From an uncultured Acetatifactor sp. (GTDB lineage: Bacteria > Bacillota > Clostridia > Lachnospirales > Lachnospiraceae), in assembly GCA_947594835.1 (NCBI GenBank), contig CANQEH010000004.1:1-64000 (forward strand): a stretch of DNA of 64,000 nucleotides, written 5' to 3'. Shown here piece after piece: positions 43,069 to 52,430 of the stretch. Made by a program: the position numbers and the translations under genes. How positions within the stretch are numbered: position 1 is the first letter of the stretch; each line of letters begins with the position of its first letter. Under the pieces are notes generated by a model. The model was not told where the DNA came from. It saw only the letters and a program-made list of their open reading frames with translations, and ran no database searches.

Positions 43069-43692
43069 TCACAGCATCTTCCTGATTTTTGCCTTTAAGC
43101 GCTGCAGCGCATTGTCCGTGGCCTTCTCCTCCCGTCCAAGCACCTTTGCGATCTGGGAATAGCTCATGCCCGTCTGATACAAGTCCAGCACCTGGCGCTC
43201 AAACTCGCTTAAGCCCTGGGTGATGGCCTGTTCCAGGTAAGCCACCCGCTCCTTGTCCAAAAAAAGCTCCTCCGGGCTGGACTGGGCCTTGTCCGCTAAA
43301 AGCGCCGCCAGGCGTCCGCCCTCGTCGTCCCCCGTCTCCCCGCCGCCGTCCAGGGGGACGTAAGTGTTTAACGGGATGTGTTTTTTCCGCTTGGAAGCCT
43401 GCACCGCGGTGTACATCTGCCTGCTGACGCACAGCTCCGCAAAGGTGGAAAAGCTGGCGTCCCTGCCCGGGTCGAAGTCCCGCACCGCCTTAAACAGCCC
43501 GATCATGCCCTCCTGGATCAGATCGTCGTTGTCCGCCCCCAGAATAAACATGGATCTCGCCTTTCGCCGCACCAGATCCTTGTACTTGTTGCAGATATAG
43601 CCCATGACGGGCTCCTCGCCCCGCCTGAGCCTGTCCAGCAGCTCCTCGTCGCTGCACTGCCCGTACTCCGATTCCCTTCCCCCCATACACAT
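43069..43692 (-). CDS. sigH: RNA polymerase sigma factor SigH family
   Basis: 207 residues of the Spo0H/SigH type. Region 2: YKDLVRRKARSMFILGADND, then DLIQEGMIGLFKAVRDFDPG and FAELCVSRQMYTAVQAS; region 4: LSEFERQVLDLYQTGMSYSQ. The helix IAKVLGREEKATDNALQRLK should contact -35 DNA. In Bacillus SigH drives early sporulation and competence genes. It lies at the end of cysE-cysS-mrnC-rlmB, the conserved Firmicutes order, seven bases after rlmB. The start may be ATG 43692 or ATG 43686. Confidence 0.9.
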   Translation of the reverse strand: MCMGGRESEYGQCSDEELLDRLRRGEEPVMGYICNKYKDLVRRKARSMFILGADNDDLIQEGMIGLFKAVRDFDPGRDASFSTFAELCVSRQMYTAVQASKRKKHIPLNTYVPLDGGGETGDDEGGRLAALLADKAQSSPEELFLDKERVAYLEQAITQGLSEFERQVLDLYQTGMSYSQIAKVLGREEKATDNALQRLKAKIRKML

Positions 43693-43698
43693 TTTTCC

Positions 43699-44442
43699 TC
43701 ACTGCATCATGCGCTGGCGCACGATCTCATAGGCCAGCACCCCTGCCGCCACAGAGGCGTTTAGGGAGCCGATCTGCCCCTTCATGGGAATGGCCGCCGT
43801 CATGTCGCAGGCCTCCCGCACCAGACGGGAAACCCCCTCCCCCTCGCTGCCGATCACCAGGCCGATGGGGCCTTTTAAGTCGAGCTGGTACATCACCGTG
43901 CCGCCCATATCCGCACAGACAAACCAGAGGCCCTCTTTCTTCAGTTCCCCGATGGTTCTGGACAGATTGGTGACCTTGGCCACCGGCGTATGGCTGATGG
44001 CGCCCGCAGAAGTCCTGGCCACCGTTGCGGTGAGCCCCACGGCGTGGTTTTTGGGGATGATGACCCCGTGGGCCCCGGCCAGGTTTGCCGTCCTGATGAT
44101 GGCCCCCAGGTTGTGGGGATCCTCGATGCCGTCCAGCAGAAAGACAAAGGGCGGTTCCCCTTTCTGCCTGGCCGATGCAAGGATATCCTCCACCTCTGCG
44201 TAGCCGTAGGCAGCCGCCACTGCGATGACGCCCTGGTGCCGCCCCGTTTCAGAGAGCTGATCCAGTCTTTCCTTTGTCACATAGCGCAGGATGGTGTCCT
44301 GCTTTTTCGCCTCCCGCCGGATGGTCATCATGGGGCCGTCCTGACATCCGTCTAAAAGATAGAGCTTGTCGATGGTCTTTCCGGAGCGGAACGCCTCGAT
44401 CACGGCGTTTCGGCCCTCTATGGTAAATTCTTCGTATGCCAT
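43699..44442 (-). CDS. rlmB: 23S rRNA 2'-O-methyltransferase RlmB (SpoU family)
   Basis: 247 residues from ATG 44442 behind GGAGAG. N-terminal substrate-binding domain, then the knotted SpoU domain with FLLDGIEDPHNLGAIIRTAN, IPKNHAVGLTATVARTSAGA and the SAM site GLVIGSEGEGVSRLV followed by IPMKGQIGSLNASVAAGVLA. Methylates G2251 of 23S rRNA in the peptidyl-transferase P loop. Between mrnC and sigH. Confidence 0.94.
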   Translation of the reverse strand: MAYEEFTIEGRNAVIEAFRSGKTIDKLYLLDGCQDGPMMTIRREAKKQDTILRYVTKERLDQLSETGRHQGVIAVAAAYGYAEVEDILASARQKGEPPFVFLLDGIEDPHNLGAIIRTANLAGAHGVIIPKNHAVGLTATVARTSAGAISHTPVAKVTNLSRTIGELKKEGLWFVCADMGGTVMYQLDLKGPIGLVIGSEGEGVSRLVREACDMTAAIPMKGQIGSLNASVAAGVLAYEIVRQRMMQ

Positions 44443-44484
44443 ATGTCTCTCCATTCCCCGCGCCAGTTCCTGCCGCAGGCCCTG

Positions 44485-44907
44485 TCACAGGGCAAGCCCC
44501 GCCAGGTCAATGCCCGTCTTTACCAGTTCCAGCACCCGGTCCGTGCGGCCGCACAGGTACAGATACCCCAGCACCGCCTCAAAGCCGGTGGCCTTCAGAT
44601 AGTCCCCGGCGCTGGCGTTTTTCGCCATGGTGTGGGGCTTTGCATTCCGGCCCCGCCGATAGACAGCCTGTTCCTCTTCCGTAAAGCGCTCCGAGAGCGC
44701 CTGGGCGATCCTGGCCTGCGCCGGTGCGCTCACATACCTTACCGCCATGCGGTGCAGCTCGCTTGCAGGCCGGTTGGCCTGTTCCACGATCACCGTCCGC
44801 ACGATCAGGTCATAGACCCCGTCCCCGATATAGGCCAGGGCCAGCGGGGAATAGGCCCGGGCATCCTTTTCCTTTAACTCAAAACGCTTTAAGATCTCCT
44901 CAAACAT
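44485..44907 (-). CDS. mrnC: Mini-ribonuclease III (MrnC)
   Basis: 140 residues; an RNase III catalytic domain without the double-strand binding domain. LALAYIGDGVYDLIVRTVIV carries the catalytic Asp; KNASAGDYLKATGFEAVLGY carries the conserved Glu. Processes 23S rRNA ends in Firmicutes. Overlaps the end of cysS by 8 bases. Confidence 0.94.
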   Translation of the reverse strand: MFEEILKRFELKEKDARAYSPLALAYIGDGVYDLIVRTVIVEQANRPASELHRMAVRYVSAPAQARIAQALSERFTEEEQAVYRRGRNAKPHTMAKNASAGDYLKATGFEAVLGYLYLCGRTDRVLELVKTGIDLAGLAL

Positions 44908-46339
44908 TTTCTCTCCGGCCTGGCTGCACCCGCTCGATCTTGACGCCCTCTCTGGTGTCCTTCAGCGCGATTCCCCGCAAAAGCAGTTCCTCCCGTATTT
45001 TGTCCGCCCGGGCAAAATCCTTTTCCTTCTTGGCCTGGGCCCGCTCCTGGATCAGCCTCTGGACGTCCTCGTCCAGCGCCTCCTCCTGCCGCTGCGTGAT
45101 CAGCCCGCAGATATCCGCCAAGGTAATGATTTTCTGTTTTAAGTTTTCCAAAAATGCCCCGGTGGAGTCTTCCTTTGCATGGGTATTGGCAAATTTCACC
45201 AGTTCAAAGATGGCTGAAATCGCGTCCGCGGTGTTGAAATCGTCGTCCATAGCCGCGTCAAACTGCGCCTCAAACCCTTCCGCCTCCCTGCACAGGGCAG
45301 TCTCTGCATCCGTCATCTCCTTCTTTGGCGCCCTGTCCGCCAGAAATTTCAGATGATCCACACAGGTCACAATGCGCTCATAGCCGTTTCTGGCCGCATC
45401 CATCAGGTCTGCGCTGAAATTTAAGGGGCTTCTGTAATGGGCGGACAGCATAAAGAAGCGCAGCACCTGCAGGTCGTACTTTTCGCTGATATCCCGCACG
45501 GTGAAGAAATTGCCCAGGGACTTGGACATCTTCCTGTTGTCAATATTTAGAAAGGCATTGTGCATCCAGTATCTGGCAAAAGTCTTGCCGTTTGCGGCCT
45601 CCGACTGGGCGATCTCGTTTTCGTGGTGGGGAAAGATCAGATCCTCGCCCCCGGCGTGGATGTCGATCTCCTCCCCCAGATATCGCTTGCTCATGACGGA
45701 ACACTCGATATGCCAGCCGGGCCGCCCGTCGCACCAGGGGGACTCCCAGTAGGGCTCCCCTTCCTTCTTTGGCTTCCAGAGCACAAAGTCCAGCCCGTCC
45801 TCCTTCTGATCCTCGCCGGACACCAGCAGGGAACGGCTGCCGCCCCTTAAGTCGTCCAGATTCTTGTGGGAGAGCTTTCCGTACTCGGAAAACCTGCGGG
45901 TGCGGAAATAAACGGTGCCGTCCTCCGCCACATAGGCGTACCCCTTGTGGATCAGCACGCCGATCATCTCGATCATCCCGTCAATCTCCTGGGTGGCCAG
46001 GGGATGGGTGGTGGCGGGCTTTACGTTCATGGCCTCCATGTCTTTCCTGCACTCCTCGATGTAGCGCATAGAGATGACGGAGGGATCCACGCCCTCCTCC
46101 GCGGCCTTTTTTATGATCTTGTCGTCCACATCGGTGAAATTTGAGACGTAGTTTACCTCCAGGCCCTTGTGCTCCATGTAGCGGCGCACCGTGTCGAACA
46201 CGATCATGGGCCGGGCATTGCCGATGTGGATCAGATTGTAAACGGTGGGCCCGCAGACATACATCCTGACCTTGCCCTCCTCGATGGGGACGAACTCCTC
46301 TTTGCGCCTGGACAGCGTGTTATAAATTTTCATGCTCAT
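44900..46339 (-). CDS. cysS: Cysteinyl-tRNA synthetase
   Basis: 479 residues. CGPTVYNLIHIGNARPMIVF holds the zinc Cys and the HIGH-type HIGN motif; KMSKSLGNF is the KMSK loop; HAGGEDLIFPHHENEIAQS is the zinc/His region. Attaches cysteine to tRNA-Cys. Directly follows cysE and so is controlled by the same cysteine T-box. Start at ATG 46339 or ATG 46333, both served by AGGAGA. Confidence 0.97.
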   Translation of the reverse strand: MSMKIYNTLSRRKEEFVPIEEGKVRMYVCGPTVYNLIHIGNARPMIVFDTVRRYMEHKGLEVNYVSNFTDVDDKIIKKAAEEGVDPSVISMRYIEECRKDMEAMNVKPATTHPLATQEIDGMIEMIGVLIHKGYAYVAEDGTVYFRTRRFSEYGKLSHKNLDDLRGGSRSLLVSGEDQKEDGLDFVLWKPKKEGEPYWESPWCDGRPGWHIECSVMSKRYLGEEIDIHAGGEDLIFPHHENEIAQSEAANGKTFARYWMHNAFLNIDNRKMSKSLGNFFTVRDISEKYDLQVLRFFMLSAHYRSPLNFSADLMDAARNGYERIVTCVDHLKFLADRAPKKEMTDAETALCREAEGFEAQFDAAMDDDFNTADAISAIFELVKFANTHAKEDSTGAFLENLKQKIITLADICGLITQRQEEALDEDVQRLIQERAQAKKEKDFARADKIREELLLRGIALKDTREGVKIERVQPGRRENV

Positions 46340-47056
46340 TTACTTTCTCCTGTCTTCCGATATCCTTTCTTCCTGCGCGGCTTTGCCGTCCTGTGCCTGC
46401 GAAAGCAGTTTGAGCTTATGCTCTAACTCCAGCACGCGGTTGATTAACTCCGTGTTGGATCTCTGCAGGGCGGCGATGTCCTCCCGCACCGGATCGGGCA
46501 GATCCGTCTGGTTTAACGTCTCCTGGGGCAGCGCCATGTTGTTTCGCTTCACCACACGCCCCGGGACGCCCACCACGGTGGAGCCGGGGGGCACCTCCTC
46601 CAGCACCACGCTGCCTGCGCCGATCTTGGAATTGTCGCCGATGGTGAAAGAGCCCAGCACCTTGGCCCCCGCGCTGATCATCACGTTGTTGCCGATGGTG
46701 GGATGGCGCTTCCCGTGTTCCTTGCCCGTGCCGCCCAGCGTCACGCCCTGATAGAGCGTCACATTGTCCCCGATCACGGTGGTCTCCCCGATGATGACGC
46801 CGTTTCCGTGGTCGATAAAAAATCCCCTGCCGATTCTGGCTCCCGGATGGATCTCGATGCCTGTCTTTCGCACCGCCCGCTGGGAGACCCACCTGGCCAG
46901 GAAATAGTGCCCCTTCCCATACAGCCTGTGGGCCGCCCGGTAATGCAGCATTGCCTTAAAGCTGGGGTAGAGGAATACCTCCAGGGAGGAGTGGATCGCC
47001 GGGTCCCGTTCCCTTATGACCTTGATTTCTTCTTTGATGCTCTGAATCAGTCCCAT
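46340..47056 (-). CDS. cysE: Serine O-acetyltransferase
   Basis: 238 residues from ATG 47056 behind GAGAGGAA. N-terminal helical domain, then a left-handed beta-helix of hexapeptide repeats ([20 protein letters not shown] with the catalytic Asp-His, [37 protein letters not shown]). Makes O-acetylserine, the first committed step of cysteine synthesis. The C-terminal ~40 residues form a coiled coil rather than the usual short tail ([20 protein letters not shown]). First gene behind the T-box. Confidence 0.95.
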   Translation of the reverse strand: MGLIQSIKEEIKVIRERDPAIHSSLEVFLYPSFKAMLHYRAAHRLYGKGHYFLARWVSQRAVRKTGIEIHPGARIGRGFFIDHGNGVIIGETTVIGDNVTLYQGVTLGGTGKEHGKRHPTIGNNVMISAGAKVLGSFTIGDNSKIGAGSVVLEEVPPGSTVVGVPGRVVKRNNMALPQETLNQTDLPDPVREDIAALQRSNTELINRVLELEHKLKLLSQAQDGKAAQEERISEDRRK

Positions 47057-47364
47057 TTTTCCTCTCACGATAAAGAAGTATACGGCAAAAGAGGAAACCA
47101 AAAAGCCGCGGGAGACGCCGTCCAGCAAGAGACGGTTTCCCGCGGTTCCACTCTACTTAAGGGCCTGCGCCCTTCCCTCCATGCGGTTAACGTCCGCCCC
47201 CGGGCCCGGATACCGCGTCAGACGCCTTCCCCGGGCCGGCTCACGAATGCACTTCCTTTTCCCCTAGACCAGGCCGCTCTCAGCCAGACCGCCGCCCTCT
47301 CTGTGGACTATCCCGGGAAAGTACTCTCCTCGCTCCAAGCCTTTTGCCATATATCTGTTACCTC
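47057..47364 (-). promoter_or_regulatory. Cysteine T-box leader of cysE-cysS
   Basis: About 308 nucleotides, no gene. T-box sequence AGTGGAACCGCGG at 47140-47152 and an intrinsic terminator at 47100-47146 ending in TTTTT. The stem I region (about 47240-47345) offers TGC, a Cys codon, at 47249-47251 as specifier in GGAAGTGCATTC. Uncharged tRNA-Cys should favour the antiterminator and switch on cysE and cysS. Confidence 0.93.
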
Positions 47365-47370
47365 ATAAAC

Positions 47371-47399
47371 AGAATATGCAAAAGCGGGAGATTTGTCAA
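47371..47399 (-). promoter_or_regulatory. cysE promoter
   Basis: Minus strand TTGACA (47394-47399), 17 bp, TATTCT (47371-47376); start predicted near 47364. Confidence 0.8.
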
Positions 47400-47424
47400 C
47401 TGTTTTTCAAGAAAGGGACGTCTC

Positions 47425-47970
47425 TCACGCCTTTCCCGCTCCCGGACAGCCCGGGCACCCCGCGCAGCCCGCCTGGGCCTGGGACATCTGCTGGTCAAAG
47501 GGACTGGTGAGCAGGCAGACTGCCTGGGCGCTGATGCCCTCTTTCGCCCCGGTAAATCCAAGCCCCTCCTCCGTGGTGGCCTTTACGCTCACCTGATCCG
47601 TCTCGATGTTCAGCGCCTGGGCGATGCGGGCGCGCATCTCGCCGATATAGGGGCTTAGCTTAGGCGCCTGGGCGATCACCGTGGAGTCGATGTTCTCCAC
47701 AAAAAACCCCCTCTCTGCCAGCATCTCCCCCACCTTCTCCAGAAGCTTTAAGGAGGATATCCCCTGGTAGCATTCCTCCGTGTCCGGGAAATGCACGCCG
47801 ATGTCCCCCAGCGCCGCCGCCCCCAGCAGGGCGTCCATGATGGCGTGCAGCAGCACATCCGCGTCCGAATATCCCAAAAGCCCCTTCTCATAAGGGATAT
47901 CCACGCCGCCTAAGATCAGCCGTCTGCCTTCCGTCAAGCGATGTACGTCATAGCCCGTTCCCACTCTCAT
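47425..47970 (-). CDS. ispF: 2-C-methyl-D-erythritol 2,4-cyclodiphosphate synthase
   Basis: 181 residues from ATG 47970 behind [30 protein letters not shown] has the metal-binding Asp and His, and [20 protein letters not shown] the third His; the C-terminal [20 protein letters not shown] is standard. MEP isoprenoid pathway, trimeric. The family ends near residue 157; here a 20-residue tail has four Cys-Gly-Pro-type repeats (CAGCPGCPG). It starts 5 bp before the stop of the upstream membrane-protein gene. Confidence 0.95.
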   Translation of the reverse strand: MRVGTGYDVHRLTEGRRLILGGVDIPYEKGLLGYSDADVLLHAIMDALLGAAALGDIGVHFPDTEECYQGISSLKLLEKVGEMLAERGFFVENIDSTVIAQAPKLSPYIGEMRARIAQALNIETDQVSVKATTEEGLGFTGAKEGISAQAVCLLTSPFDQQMSQAQAGCAGCPGCPGAGKA

Positions 47971-47974
47971 ACGC

Positions 47975-49573
47975 TTATTCCTCCGCCAGATCCAATAATT
48001 CTTCTGTGCTCCCATAGACGAGAACCGTGTAGGCGCCGTCCTCGTACACCTTCTCCCCCGCCTGCACGGAAGCTGCCTCCCTGTATTGTTCCATCTCCTC
48101 TGCCGTAAGCAGCAGGAAGGTCTCTCCAGTGTGATACCCTTTTTCATAATACCGGGCGGGGGATGACCAGCGGAAAAACTCCAATTGCTCTGGATTCCCG
48201 ATGTTTGCGATCTCCACCGCGCCTTCCGTCAGCTCCGTGACGATGTTCCCATTGGTGTAGGTGGCAAAGCCGAAGGAGTATCCCTCGTCCTTCAAAAAGG
48301 CCGCCACCGCCCGTTTTTGCGCATTTTTGTCCACCGTGACAAAGGACAGCACCGTCTTGGCAGTCCCAAGCAGCAGACAGGCCGACAAAAGAACCGCCAG
48401 CGCCGCCTTGTCCAGCCGTTCATGATCGCTTTCCAGATAAAAGGCCGTCGTCGGCAGGGCAAAGATATAAATGGTCAGATAATACCGCGGCACCATGGTG
48501 CTGGTGGTAAACACGAACACGAAAATATTGAGGAAAAAGGATACCGCCAGAAACTGGCAGACAAAACGGCGCATCCCCCTGCGCTGGGTCATCCCCTTTG
48601 CCCCGCAGAAGAAGAAGATCCCAAGCAGCACGAAAGAGGCGAGGGAGACCATTCCTCTGAGGGAGAGAAAACCCCGGTCGGGAATATACCCAAACAGCAT
48701 CAGCAGGCTGCCCAGCATATTCTGCACCCGCTCAAAAAAGATCCCGTCGTAGACCGCGATAAAATTGGTGGCCTCATAGGTCTGGAACACATACTGCCTG
48801 CTGACAAAAAGCACGTTTGCCCCATATCCCGCCAGGGCAGAAACCGCCGCAAACAGGGAAAAGCCAAGATATCGGAATGTTCCGCAGCTTACAAGCTGCC
48901 CTGCCTCCTTCCGGCCCATCCCTTTTCTGAACCCCTTAAACTCCGGGCAGCCTGTGACGTACCAGAGGGCCGCCGGAACCAGGGGGGCCTGCAGGGCCAG
49001 AAGGTAGCGCACCCCGGACAAGCCCATCACAAAGGACAGCGCCGCGAAGCAGACGAGCACAGCCAGGCGGTACGCCGGGCAAAGGCCGCTTCCCTCCGCC
49101 AGACGCAGATACATCCCGAAAAACAAAAGACACAAGATCACATGGGAGGGGTAGGTATTCCCCATCTCCATGTGGGTCATCATGGTCTCCGAAAAGGGTA
49201 AAAGCAGCAGGATAGAGGTGAGAAGCGCCCCTGTCCTGGAGAGCTTTAAGGGCTTTACAAAATAATAGTAGGAAGCCAGCATCAGCCCGTAGAAGACCAG
49301 GTTTGTGACCGTGCGGATCAGGTGCCAGTTCCCCGTCAGCCGGAACAAGGGCCCCATGAGCAGCTGCGTATAGAGTACCCGAAACTCCGTGGAATAATAC
49401 CAGTCCTTCGCCGCAAACACATGGCCCTCCTGGGCCAGAAGCTTTGAAAATATCATCTCTGCCGCCATATCCGAGTCCAGCCAGTTGTCCTGCCAGAACA
49501 GGTTTAAGGCAGCTAACAAAAGCAGGGTTAGCCCCACCGCGGCGAAAGGCGCGATCTTGGCAAGTTTTTTCAT
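47975..49573 (-). CDS. GT-C-like polytopic membrane protein
   Basis: 532 residues from ATG 49573 behind GGGAGAA. About ten hydrophobic segments; the first external loop has [20 protein letters not shown], reminiscent of the acidic motif of GT-C glycosyltransferases (ArnT/PMT type). The last ~110 residues are soluble ([20 protein letters not shown]). Probably moves sugars or phosphate-linked groups from lipid carriers on the outer face. Family assignment is by architecture only. Followed by ispF with a small overlap. Confidence 0.65.
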   Translation of the reverse strand: MKKLAKIAPFAAVGLTLLLLAALNLFWQDNWLDSDMAAEMIFSKLLAQEGHVFAAKDWYYSTEFRVLYTQLLMGPLFRLTGNWHLIRTVTNLVFYGLMLASYYYFVKPLKLSRTGALLTSILLLLPFSETMMTHMEMGNTYPSHVILCLLFFGMYLRLAEGSGLCPAYRLAVLVCFAALSFVMGLSGVRYLLALQAPLVPAALWYVTGCPEFKGFRKGMGRKEAGQLVSCGTFRYLGFSLFAAVSALAGYGANVLFVSRQYVFQTYEATNFIAVYDGIFFERVQNMLGSLLMLFGYIPDRGFLSLRGMVSLASFVLLGIFFFCGAKGMTQRRGMRRFVCQFLAVSFFLNIFVFVFTTSTMVPRYYLTIYIFALPTTAFYLESDHERLDKAALAVLLSACLLLGTAKTVLSFVTVDKNAQKRAVAAFLKDEGYSFGFATYTNGNIVTELTEGAVEIANIGNPEQLEFFRWSSPARYYEKGYHTGETFLLLTAEEMEQYREAASVQAGEKVYEDGAYTVLVYGSTEELLDLAEE

Positions 49574-49607
49574 GTTCTCCCTTTCCCTTCTTTTCTCCGA
49601 GGAAAAC

Positions 49608-49635
49608 AAAAAGCCTTTCATCCGAAAGGCTTTTT
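49608..49635. terminator. Terminator of the tRNA-Val/tRNA-Met unit
   Basis: Twelve-base-pair perfect stem (49608-49619 with 49624-49635), loop of four, T5 on both strands; five bases after tRNA-Met. Confidence 0.85.
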
Positions 49636-49639
49636 CGCG

Positions 49640-49713
49640 TAGCGAGAAAGGGATTTGAACCCCCGACACCGCGGGTATGAACCGCGTGCTCTAGCCAACT
49701 GAGCTATCTCGCC
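49640..49713 (-). tRNA. tRNA-Met (anticodon CAT)
   Basis: Complete cloverleaf with anticodon loop TTCATAC, T-arm GGGGGTTCAAATCCC and acceptor GGCGAGA/TCTCGCT. The G1-U72 wobble and G-starting 5' end resemble Firmicutes elongator tRNA-Met; it lacks the C1-A72 mismatch of the initiator. No encoded CCA. A tRNA-Ile with lysidine would also read CAT but is less likely. Confidence 0.92.
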
Positions 49714-49736
49714 ATCTCTCCCGGCTGACACCGGAG

Positions 49737-49809
49737 TGGAAGTTATAGGGTTCGAACCTATGACCCTCTGCTTGTAAGGCAGATGCTCTCCCAGCTGAGC
49801 TAAACTTCC
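49737..49809 (-). tRNA. tRNA-Val (anticodon TAC)
   Basis: Complete cloverleaf: acceptor GGAAGTT/AACTTCC, anticodon loop CTTACAA giving TAC, T-arm TAGGTTCGAACCCTA. No encoded CCA. 23 bp upstream of tRNA-Met in the same transcript. A 7-bp hairpin (49815-49832) precedes its 5' end. Confidence 0.97.
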
Positions 49810-49840
49810 ATGCTCGGCTGTAAAAACAGCCGACTCAGAT

Positions 49841-49869
49841 AGTATACCTTGGAAAAAACGGTTTGTCAA
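49841..49869 (-). promoter_or_regulatory. Promoter of tRNA-Val/tRNA-Met
   Basis: Minus strand TTGACA (49864-49869), 17 bp, TATACT (49841-49846), just after the argS stop. Confidence 0.88.
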
Positions 49870-49876
49870 GCATTTT

Positions 49877-51661
49877 CTACATCTTTTCCGGCGCAGAAAA
49901 TCCCAGCAGATCAATACAGGTCTCCAGCACGTCCCGGGTGAGGATCAGAAGCGCTACCAGGCTTTCCCGCCGGGCGCTGTCTTCCTCCCCTAAGATCTTC
50001 GTCTCGTGGTAAAAATGGTTGAAGGCGTTCGCCAGGTCATAGAGATACGCGCACACCTTGTGGGGGGCCGCCTCCTCCGCCGCCGCGGGCAGCATGGCGT
50101 TAAACTGCACCAGCTCCATTTCCAGCGCTTTCTCTGCGGAAGTGCCGCCCTGGCCCGCATCCTCTGCCGCCTGCAGGGAGAGCCCTTCCAGACGCCCGCC
50201 CTGCTCCACATACTTGTTCAGGATGGACTTGATGCGGACGATGGTATACAGGATGTAGGGGCCGGTATCTCCCTCAAAGGAAGTAAAGCGGTCAATGTCA
50301 AACACATAGTCCTTGGAGGCCTGATTGGACAAATCCCCGTATTTGAGCGCGGACACCGCCACCTGCCCGGCCACCGCAAGGGCCTCCTCCTCAGACATCT
50401 GGCGGCCTTCCCGGATCTTCCGGTACATCTCCTCCTTCGTCTCCTGGATCAGGTTCTCCAGCCGCATGACCCCGCCGTCCCTGGTCTTAAAGGGCTTGCC
50501 GTCGGCGCCGTTCATGGTGCCGAAGCCCAGAAACTTCAGCTCCGTGTCCGGCTCCACCAGCTTTGTCCTGCGGGCGCAGCGGAACACCTGCTCAAAGTAC
50601 AGCTCCTGCCGCTTGTCCACCACATACGCGATCTCGTCGGGGTGATAGACCTCCATCCGCTCCATGATGGTGGCCAGATCGGTGGTATTGTACAGGGACG
50701 CCCCGTCGGATTTTAAGATCATGCAGGGAGGAATCTCCTTTGCGTCCGTCTCCTCCTTCACGTCTACCACCAGGGCCCCGTCGCTGAGATAAGCGTAGCC
50801 GTTTTCCTTTAAATAGGCCACCATCCCGGGAATCCTGTCATGCACGTCGCTCTCGCCCTTCCACAGGTCGAACTCCACGTTTAAGCTGCCGTAATTTTTT
50901 TTCAGATCCGCCACAGACACGTTCAATATGTGCTTCCAGAGAGCCCGGTAGCCCCGGACGCCGTTTTGCAGCTTGAAGGTGGCTTCCATGGCCCTGGCCT
51001 TATATTCCGGGTCTTCCTTGGACTTTGCGCTGGCCGCGGGGTAGATCTCCTCCAGCTCAGATATGGTGAAGGGCGCCTCCGCCGGATATTCTCCCTGGTA
51101 CGCCTCGTCAAAATAGACCAGATCAGGCTGACGCTCCTGCACCCCCGTGATCACCAGGCCCATCTGCAGCCCCCAGTCCCCCAGGTGCACATCCCCGATG
51201 ACCTCATGTCCCATGTAGCGGTCGATGCGCTTGATGCTCTCCCCGATGACCGCGGAGCGGATGTGTCCCACATGGAGAGGTTTTGCCACGTTTGCCCCGC
51301 CGTAGTCGATGATGATCTTTTTGGTCTTCTCAGGCGGCTCCAGCCCGAATTTCGGCTCCCTGCGCATCTCTGACGCCACCTGCGCCAGATACTGCGCCGA
51401 CAGATCCAGATTCAGAAAGCCCGGCGCCACCGCCTGCGCCCGGCAGAACACACTGCTGCCCTGCAGCCGCTCTGCCACCTCCGCCGCAATGGCGATGGGC
51501 GGCTTCCCATACTGTTTTGCGCCTGCCATGGCGCCGTTACACTGATATTCGCACAGATCGGGCCGGTTGGAGCGGGTCACTCTGCCAAGGGCTGCGTTGT
51601 ACCCCGCCGCCTCAAAGGCCTTTCCCATCTCCTCCGACAACAATTCCAACAGCTTTTTCAT
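49877..51661 (-). CDS. argS: Arginyl-tRNA synthetase
   Basis: 594 residues from ATG 51661 behind GGTGAGGA. N-terminal Arg-S additional domain, HIGH motif in GGANVAKPLHVGHIRSAVIG, catalytic core FDLWKGESDVHDRIP and ILKSDGASLYNTTDLATIM, and the C-terminal DALR anticodon domain (FNHFYHETKILGEEDSARRE). The canonical KMSK is not obvious, as is common in ArgS. Slightly longer than the ~560 typical. Charges tRNA-Arg. Confidence 0.97.
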   Translation of the reverse strand: MKKLLELLSEEMGKAFEAAGYNAALGRVTRSNRPDLCEYQCNGAMAGAKQYGKPPIAIAAEVAERLQGSSVFCRAQAVAPGFLNLDLSAQYLAQVASEMRREPKFGLEPPEKTKKIIIDYGGANVAKPLHVGHIRSAVIGESIKRIDRYMGHEVIGDVHLGDWGLQMGLVITGVQERQPDLVYFDEAYQGEYPAEAPFTISELEEIYPAASAKSKEDPEYKARAMEATFKLQNGVRGYRALWKHILNVSVADLKKNYGSLNVEFDLWKGESDVHDRIPGMVAYLKENGYAYLSDGALVVDVKEETDAKEIPPCMILKSDGASLYNTTDLATIMERMEVYHPDEIAYVVDKRQELYFEQVFRCARRTKLVEPDTELKFLGFGTMNGADGKPFKTRDGGVMRLENLIQETKEEMYRKIREGRQMSEEEALAVAGQVAVSALKYGDLSNQASKDYVFDIDRFTSFEGDTGPYILYTIVRIKSILNKYVEQGGRLEGLSLQAAEDAGQGGTSAEKALEMELVQFNAMLPAAAEEAAPHKVCAYLYDLANAFNHFYHETKILGEEDSARRESLVALLILTRDVLETCIDLLGFSAPEKM

Positions 51662-51701
51662 ATGTCCTCACCTTCTGCCGCCCGGCGGCTTTGCATCATG
51701 G

Positions 51702-52430
51702 TTAGAGTATAGCACCAAACGGCCCCCCAGGCAAGGGGGTTGCCGCCGGGGCCGCCACAGCGTCTGCCCTGGACGCCCCGCCGCTTTCACGGCCTGTCCG
51801 CTGTGCCTTGGAGAAAACACACCCGCAGTAGTCCTGCCGGTACAGCCCGTACTCCTCCGACAATTCCACCGAGCGTTTGTACCCGTCCCGCTTCTTAAAA
51901 TCGGAGGGCAGAAAGGCGACGCCGTACTCCCGGGCCAGCTCCTGCCCGATCTGATTGAGCTTCTCTGCGTCCTTTAAGGGGCTGATGGTCAGCGTGGTGC
52001 AAAAATAGTCGCTGCCTGAAGCGGCGGCCCGCCTGGCCGTCTCCCGAAGCCGCAGGGCGAAACATTTTTCACACCGCTTCCCGCCCTCGGGGCATTGCTC
52101 CAGCCCTGCCGCCTCCCGGAAAAAGCAGGCCGGGTCATAGTCCCCCTCCTCCACCCGGATGGGATATCCTGCGCCCTCCCGGTTATAGGCCTCAATCAGC
52201 CGCTTCTGCTCCGCCGCCCGCAGACGGTACTCCGCCTCCTCGGTGATATTGGGGTTATAGTAAAACACCGTGATCCGGAAATACCGGCAGAGATATTCCA
52301 GCACATAACTGCTGCAGGGAGCGCAGCAGCTGTGCAGAAACAGGGTGGGCGCGTCCTCCCCCGCCGCCTGCCCGGCCTCAATCCCCTTTAACAGCTTTTC
52401 CAGTTCTTTCTGGTGATTGATCTGGTTCAC
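51702..52430 (-). CDS. queH: Epoxyqueuosine reductase QueH
   Basis: 242 residues, GTG start at 52430 sharing four bases with the previous stop (GTGA) and served by AAAGGAGGGG. Four Cys clusters of the family are present: HSCCAPCSSYVLEYL near the N-terminus, GKRCEKCFALRL, and DYCGCVFSKAQR. It reduces epoxyqueuosine to queuosine in tRNA with an Fe-S cluster and replaces the cobalamin enzyme QueG. The last 30 residues (TGRESGGASRADAVAAPAAT) are low-complexity and not part of the fold. Translationally coupled to the PL26-like gene. Confidence 0.93.
   Translation of the reverse strand: MNQINHQKELEKLLKGIEAGQAAGEDAPTLFLHSCCAPCSSYVLEYLCRYFRITVFYYNPNITEEAEYRLRAAEQKRLIEAYNREGAGYPIRVEEGDYDPACFFREAAGLEQCPEGGKRCEKCFALRLRETARRAAASGSDYFCTTLTISPLKDAEKLNQIGQELAREYGVAFLPSDFKKRDGYKRSVELSEEYGLYRQDYCGCVFSKAQRTGRESGGASRADAVAAPAATPLPGGPFGAIL

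Noticed and set aside
46703-47368. Plus-strand frame running through the cysE 5' region and leader
   Set aside because: The sequence is fully explained by cysE and the T-box; the frame has no ribosome site and no sensible protein.
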